A stretch of 64,000 bases of DNA from Channa striata (lineage: Eukaryota > Chordata > Actinopteri > Anabantiformes > Channidae). This document shows, one piece after another, positions 57,901 through 64,000 of this stretch. The position numbers were made by a program, and so were the translations under genes. The DNA lies in NCBI GenBank assembly GCA_033026295.1, contig CM065181.1:10883001-10947000 (forward strand), read 5' to 3'. The notes under the pieces are model-generated. The model did not search any database and had not been told where the DNA came from. It saw nothing but the letters and a program-made list of their open reading frames with translations. The number at the start of each line of letters is the position of its first letter. Position 1 is the stretch's first letter.

Positions 57901-58859
57901 TAAATGCACTCTAGGGCACCTCTGATTTGATAGAAAACTCACAGCTAGATGTGGCTGCACAAGCCTTATTGTATTTGTGAGAATATGAGGAGTCTGTGAA
58001 AGCAGATGTACTGCTAAATTTGGTGGCTACGTGTCTCCTGCAGTGCATGCCTCCCTCTGTATCATTTCCCCCTTCACCATTTTCTGCTCCTCTCTGCCCT
58101 GCTCTCCCTCTGAGCTTTAATGCATCTTGACCATTGTTGGGGACTGTGTGCTAAAGTAGTTTGGTTATGTAATTAGGAACACGCAGCTTTGACTTTTCTC
58201 TGGTTTCATCCTCATCTAATCGAGATTCTTTCTTTGCTTCTGTTCCTCCATGAAATTAAAGACAAAAAATATTAAAGTAAAAAACTCCATAACAGTAATA
58301 ATTTGCCTATTTTGTGAAAGCAGAGCAAACAGGGCTTAGTTTTTTCCTCATTCATTCACTCACTCCATGCACACAGGAAAAGCATGCAAGATGTATTGCT
58401 GCACACCTCAGGGAAACACTTCAGTTGACCTAATGGCTTAAGCTTTTCTCACAGAACTTATTTACTGGCTCACAGTAGTCTCACCTGTAATTGAAAATGC
58501 ATGGAAAATAGTCTTTCTGGCTTTTAAAAGTGTCACATGACCTGCCGCAAAAAAGAAGAAAGAAATAGCTGCACAGCCATCTGTTGTTCCTGGGAACATG
58601 TTAAAGTAGGGTCATCTTTAAACTGCTCTCCATTAGAGAAAAAAATCGATGATAAATGTTATAACCACGGGACCAGCGTTACAGTTACTAGCAGTGTCTG
58701 CACTTCATTGCTGTGGTGGTGTGGACTGCAGCAGGGAAGTTCACAAGTCAGCCAGCAAGCCGTGGTTTGCATCTGTGTATACCTGCTGTCTTGGCATCCT
58801 GCACACACGCAAGCAGTGACTGGACCGGAAAGATGCTGCTGACGATAGTCTCTCTCTCT

Positions 58860-58861
<2 letters not shown>

Positions 58862-58916
<55 letters not shown>
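58862..58916. repeat. (CA)27 microsatellite
   Basis: 55 bases of perfect CA, the longest dinucleotide tract in the window, preceded by (CT)n. Confidence 0.97.
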
Positions 58917-58919
<3 letters not shown>

Positions 58920-59047
58920 TCACTTGTCACAGTTGGACATCAGGCCATGCTGGTATTGTAATTAGAGTGAGGATGACACTTTTCACTGTGCATTCATCAT
59001 GTGGCTTAGCTGCAAGGTGACTCTGAGGGTTGTTTCGCTTACTTTGT

Positions 59048-59050
<3 letters not shown>

Positions 59051-59080
<30 letters not shown>
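59051..59080. repeat. (CA)15 microsatellite
   Basis: Perfect CA tract 135 bases from the (CA)27 tract. Confidence 0.95.
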
Positions 59081-59082
<2 letters not shown>

Positions 59083-59343
59083 TAAACACACACTGGACCT
59101 TGACAGATGTCAGAGTGGCATTCAGCCTACACGTCTCTCTCACACATATAGTACACAGGACACATACACACAGCACTTTTAGCGCACACGCTTAGTCACC
59201 TCTCTCATGCCCAGGACTCATCTGTGGCCGGTTGAGTAATTAGCTCTTAGTTGACGTCACAGAGCCCTTCAGCCTTCACGTTGAATGGATTCTAATAAGA
59301 GCATGACAGGTGACAGCTGTCCCACGCTCAGTCACGGTTGCAT

Positions 59344-59386
59344 TCTCTCTCTCTCTCTCACTCTCACTCTCACACACACACACACA
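59344..59386. repeat. (CT)n(CA)n compound microsatellite
   Basis: CT repeats grading into CA repeats. Confidence 0.9.
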
Positions 59387-60509
59387 AATCAAGTCACACC
59401 ATCACTTCAGGGAGTCGATAGTGGCCCATGACCTCAGCATAGCCAAACACGTCCTATGAGATGAATGGTTGGATGGAGAGAATATGAGAGGAGAAGAGAA
59501 CCGTCTCCACCCTCTGAGCTGTCTCGCCTTCACGACAGCATTGTGTGATGTTGTGGAACATAGTGTGTTAAAAAAAGAGTACCTATCCTAAATTAGTCTG
59601 AAACCACTGACTTGGAACTCCTCTCTGCCTACAGCGTGCACAATGTGTTCACGTCATATTGTTCCAAATGTAGGAGCAAAAAGAGGAGAGACATTCACGT
59701 GATTAATTCTGGCCAAGTCATAATCACTGGGACTTTCTGACAGCTAATATTATTTCCACTGAAAAGAACTAGAATAGTGTCTGCACCGGTGGCAGCTACA
59801 TCTACCTCTCTAATATCAATACAAGCACAAGTGATTCAGCAGACTTGAAGAATCCTGCACACTGTACTATACTGTTGGTTGGAATTGTCAACAAACTGCT
59901 CCACAAGGCTGATAATCTGCTCGTGTGTGTGTGTGTGTGTGTTGGGTTAGCTGTAGCGCTACTGTGGTCCTTTTTAACTAGAAGGCCTCATCGATTGTCC
60001 TCATATAAAGCATCTACTCCCCTTATCCTTCAGGAAAAAAGACATGTAGTCCGTCCCATGACAGGTGGACTATCCGAGAACTTTGTTATCAATAAAGTGA
60101 CAGAACAAAAAGCAGCCAGATTTACCACCAAACCTAAGTGTATTTCACCATAACCATAGAACATCTGCTGATCCGTGTAGGCATATGGTTCAACATAACC
60201 TACACTGGTCATCAGTGTCCTGTTACCTAGTTTATGGGCGGCACAGGAACTGAACATCTGGCTGTGCAGATGGATAAAAAGCATACTGGACAAAGAAAAC
60301 TCATTACAGCCCATTTTCCATCCATCAAGCTTGTCTGCTGTGGACCCATATGTTCAGCCAAAAAGAGTCATAAATTGTGGTTTAAATTGAGAGATGGAGA
60401 GAGTTCATATCTACCCTGCTGTTTTGTTGTGTGTCATTCAGCTACAAGTATAGTACTCCGTGTGTGTGTGTGTGTCTTTATAGACTTCTGTTGTTTCAAT
60501 GCCATTGTT

Positions 60510-60628
60510 GTGAGGACATTTTAGCTCATCCACACAACTTCAAAAGGCTTTTTGAGGGTCAAGACTGGGTTTTAGGGTCAGGGTTAGAATTGGGTTAGGG
60601 ATTGTTTTAGGTCAATGACCGTCCTCAC
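60510..60628 (+). mobile_element. GTGAGGAC-bounded, telomere-like teleost repeat
   Basis: A 119-base unit starts GTGAGGAC (60510-60517) and ends with its exact inverse GTCCTCAC (60621-60628). Inside, several GGGTTAG/TTAGGG-like hexamers occur (about 60565-60610). GT tracts flank it (about 60461-60474 and 60645-60668). This arrangement is familiar from many teleost introns; the family name is not certain to me. Confidence 0.6.
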
Positions 60629-60644
60629 AAGTATAGAAAGAAAA

Positions 60645-60668
60645 ATGTGTGTGTGTGTGTGTGTGTGG
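60645..60668. repeat. (GT)12 microsatellite
   Basis: GT tract just after the GTGAGGAC-bounded repeat. Confidence 0.95.
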
Positions 60669-63600
60669 TGTTTTTGTGCCCCCTGGCTATGTGACTCATC
60701 CATCAAAAAGTGTCAGACTCCTCCGGCACTTGATGTGTCCAGTCGTCCAGCCTTTGTTAGCCTGCCTGTGGGAGAGAAGGATGTTTCTCAGTGAAAGAAA
60801 GGGAATGAGGTTTTACATAACCCACGTTAAATAATTGCCACCACACTTCAAGTGCTGGTAGAATACATCTTAACTCACAGGGAAGACAACAGTTTATCTC
60901 ATTCAGTGACCCTACAACTGTGGTTTTTCCATTAGCTGCACGGACAGAATTCAGAATACCCAAAATAAACCCCTTGTTTCACAGCTCTTTAACATGATCG
61001 CTGTGATTTGTGCGTCGCACTTGCAGAAATTAACTATCATTCAGTTTGTGCCATGTACACATTGTTTGTGGGAGCTTTGTTATGGTGCTCGAAGCGCTGG
61101 CATAAATTTCACACTGAGCATTTGGACACTCAAAACAATGTAAGTAGTATAAAAACAGACTGTAAACTGTGCAATATATATTATAAAGAGATTTCAAAAC
61201 AGCCCTGGATCTCTCAATTATTCTGAGTGATTCTTAATGATTTTGTCGATTGTTATGAGGTGGCTTCCGTCGTCAATACTCCTTTATGTGAAGTGACAGT
61301 AATGGCAGTTTGTGATGCTGAAAGAAGTCATTTAATGGTTCCCTGTTGCCCCACACCAGCAAAATGACTGCAGTCACATTAAGGTTGTGTGCAGAACTAA
61401 TAATCTGGGGCAAGAGTAACAAGGAGCTTAGTGGGTTTTCAGTACAGACCTTCAGTGCAGCCAATCGGGCTGCCAGGTCCCATCAGTCAGTGTGATTAGT
61501 CGTGCATTGCTTTATTGTGTAGCATATGTTTTTTATTTCATGAGTGTATCCTCAGTGTCAGTGGGAATAACTCCGGTAAGAACTAAGGTGCGGTTAAAGC
61601 TAGTAAGGCTTAAAATAATGGTCACCTATTCACAGTAACATGACTTTGCACTCACACAGTGTCTTCTCCATTCAGGTGGGTAATTTTAAGTGCATTTGTG
61701 TAGTGTTGTGAATGATTCAGTCATGCCATTACCCCTTGCTGGAAAGTAACTGCAGTTCTGAATTTTTTTTTTTTTTTACTGCCTGTGAGTCTGGAATTAA
61801 ACTGGTAATTCCTGAAGGCTGAATAAAGTTTAATGTTGTCTGTGAGTGTTAGGATATTTTATGTCATGTTTGTTTCTGTATTTCACATTAAGTTAAAAAT
61901 AAAAATGTAACTTTCAAACTTCTTTTTACATTCACATTCAGAGAATTGCTGTGTAAATTACTTTTTTACATAAAGTGCCTTCAGAAGATATTAAGAAACT
62001 GACTATGGCACCACAGTGTGTCCTGTGGTCTTTAACTTTCCTTGACGTACTGTATTTCTAAAACTTGACTGGATCCCATCTGTGGGAAAATGAATTAGAT
62101 GACGCCTGAAAGAATTAGAAGACAAGCTATTTCTGTAGTAAGATATGGTCTAAGTAAGGATTATGTGTGTGCGTGTGTGTGTGTGCGTGCTCCCGTAATT
62201 CTCACATTTCACAATCTCTGTGATAAACACAATAAGAAACAACAATTGAATGTGACAGCTTTTACCCGCAGTTGCTTTTCTCCTGTTTTGGAAGAGTTAA
62301 CTGCACACAACAAGGCAACCCCCCAACACACCCCACCACCCACCCAACCAACCACCCCCCTCACTCCCTGTAAGACAGCAAACGCTCTGACGTGACGCTG
62401 TATTACATCCCATACTGTTGTGTTGTCATCTGTGGTGTTGGCTAAAGGTGCAGAGCAGCAGCGCCCAGATTCTCCCTCTGAAATTATTTCCTCAGCTTGG
62501 CTCAGTTTTGTTTGTTTGATGAAATATTCAGTGATCCACACTTTGTAACAATTCGGGTAAGTGTGGGAATGGAATATTGCAAAGCAGAACACTGATTGTA
62601 AACTATTTTGAGCATCAAAAACTATGTTTGCGATGTTTTCAGCCTCATTGCTGTTCTGTTTCAAGTCCTGCTGAGCCCTGAGAGAGGTAATAAAACTGTC
62701 TGCGACTCAGCAGGCCTGCAAAACCGCAGGACGGAGACATTTCTGCAGAGCCACATGGGACTGCTGACTGTCTGCATTTCCTAAATAAGCCTTGACATGT
62801 TATTCCCCTCACCTTGCCACCTCAGGGCTCTGTTGGTCCTATCAATAAACCGCCCATTTAACTCCTTGGTCAGTCCAAACTTCAATCCTAACAACATTTG
62901 CCAGCCGACCAGTAAAAGGAAGGTTTTCTATAAATTCACCCTTTTTCCGTCCATTTCTCCTTTTCTCTTCCTGCCACTGAGGCCATTGTACTGTTGAACG
63001 AGCAGCCATTCCACATCTGTTTTGGCTTGCCTCCATTAGTTTCTTGATTGACCAGTGGCACCACTAGCAGATCCCCTGGAATTTCTGTACCTTGCCCTGC
63101 ACTTAATCTTCTACCTATCGCTCTAAATCAAGGCTCAGGTCGCCGTGCCTGTGCTCCGCAGGCATCACTCATTATACTGTGAAGTTTTAAATCACTGCCT
63201 GACCCCTTCTATCCAATTTCATGGCTGTTCACGGTCAGCCACTGCCCCTGCTGCTCGACTCCGAAACTCCTTAAATGAACCAACCTTTGGCTCAAGGCCC
63301 CCACTCATCTCAGCAAGACGAGAGGGAGACATATTTAGTTCAAATGAATGTCAAGCCTTGTTATTGTACCTCTTGGTTAATATGGTTTGGGCACTCAAGG
63401 GCCCTGGCTTTCCCTCTTGTCACACAAATGGTGACGAATGAAACGCTTCAGTATATGCAGCCAATAAAGAAAATAAACCACCTCTGACTTTGGAAAATGA
63501 AAAATTTCAACGTAATCCAGTTGCAACATTGTTTGCTGGTCACGATTTGTCTCCAAATGACATTTTGTGTTTGAAATCTATAAGAAGCTGAATTTCAATA

Positions 63601-64000
63601 ACAGAGTCTTGCTTCATTGGGAGCTGTATGTTATTAACAGCTGTTGTTTTTATGAAATAACTTGCATACATTCATTTTCAACCACGTCTATAATATAAAA
63701 TCCCTCCAAGGCAGGTAGGATTAAGTCTCATGAACATTCTGCCACATCTCATATTGCTCTTTATTTCATATTTTCTGAAAAGGAAAATATTTTGAATATT
63801 AACCTAGCATGCGTACGCCTTACGATTTATTCTTTTGAAGCATACGTATCTGCGTGATCACATGTGAACATTGAGCCTATTTGTCCCTTTAAATATAACT
63901 CACAACCTTTCGGCAGCAGCTATTTGATGACTTCATCTGTAACATTTTCTAGCGAAGTGATGTTTTCTTGCAGGAGTGCTGTGTGTGGGCTGCTTGTCCC
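60669..64000 (+). other. elmo1: elmo1 long intron, last part in window
   Basis: Noncoding. It holds a GT tract (about 62165-62186) and a C-run cluster (62319-62360). A good-looking acceptor (TTTTCTTGCAG) ends at 63973, but what follows does not continue ELMO1 in frame. No exon is called. Confidence 0.55.
62319..62360 (-). promoter_or_regulatory. G-quadruplex-forming motif (minus strand)
   Basis: The minus strand has five runs of three or more G within 42 bases, with loops of one to nine bases, which meets the usual G-quadruplex pattern. Folding and function are inferred. Confidence 0.55.

Larger units (their letters stand above)
52633..60509 (+). other. elmo1: elmo1 long intron, middle part
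   Basis: Noncoding. It holds several microsatellites (53137-53184, 54930-54975, 58862-58916, 59051-59080, 59344-59386, 59924-59941). No exon with ELMO1-like coding was recognised. Confidence 0.6.

Noticed and set aside
63974..64000. Possible exon after TTTTCTTGCAG at the window end
   Set aside because: Joined to the phase-1 end of coding exon 14 it reads RVLCVGCLS, which does not fit the expected ELMO domain continuation; too short to judge as an alternative first exon.

Overview
The window is vertebrate nuclear DNA, almost certainly from a ray-finned (teleost) fish. Coding sequence is a few percent of the length. It is split into short exons with GT-AG splice sites and many short introns (about 100-360 bp), and the introns are full of long (CA)n/(GT)n tracts. 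Several degraded interspersed repeats are of types I recognise from teleost genomes. No bacterial operon, rRNA gene, CRISPR array, virus or intact transposase was seen.

Two genes can be named, both on the + strand. At the left edge (580-781) is the last coding exon of rp9 (retinitis pigmentosa 9 homologue, PIM1-associated protein), which encodes its Ser-rich and Lys/Arg-rich tail. The rest of the window is dominated by elmo1 (engulfment and cell motility 1). A CpG-richer, TATA-less candidate promoter and noncoding first exon lie at about 4840-5154. A 28.6 kb first intron follows. The first coding exon starts at 33863, and thirteen further constitutive-looking coding exons run to 50799. These encode residues 1-432: the N-terminal Ras-binding-like region, the armadillo/inhibitory region and the first part of the ELMO domain. 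All exon phases join without a frameshift. The 3' half of the gene (rest of the ELMO domain, PH domain, proline-rich tail) lies beyond the window, because the last intron is longer than 13.2 kb. ELMO1 pairs with DOCK180-type Rac exchange factors and RhoG to drive cytoskeletal change in engulfment and migration.

The most interesting signals sit inside elmo1. There is an in-frame 42-nt cassette microexon (45312-45353) with features of SRRM4-type regulation, a symmetric 36-nt exon (41526-41561), and a 123-nt stop-free 'exitron'-like intron (38474-38596). UG or CA repeats lie right at several splice sites. Two consensus RFX X-boxes flank the first coding exon. Tandem Grainyhead-type sites and a PU.1-type site lie in the candidate promoter. 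Three unassigned expression candidates also occur: a signal-peptide-like first exon (3832-3873), a coding-like ORF (11907-12266) and a pair of well-spliced noncoding exons (25546-25790). Mobile elements include a V-SINE-like tail, a tRNA-derived SINE fragment, two fragments of a common teleost repeat, an unclassified MITE-like hairpin and a GTGAGGAC-bounded telomere-like element.
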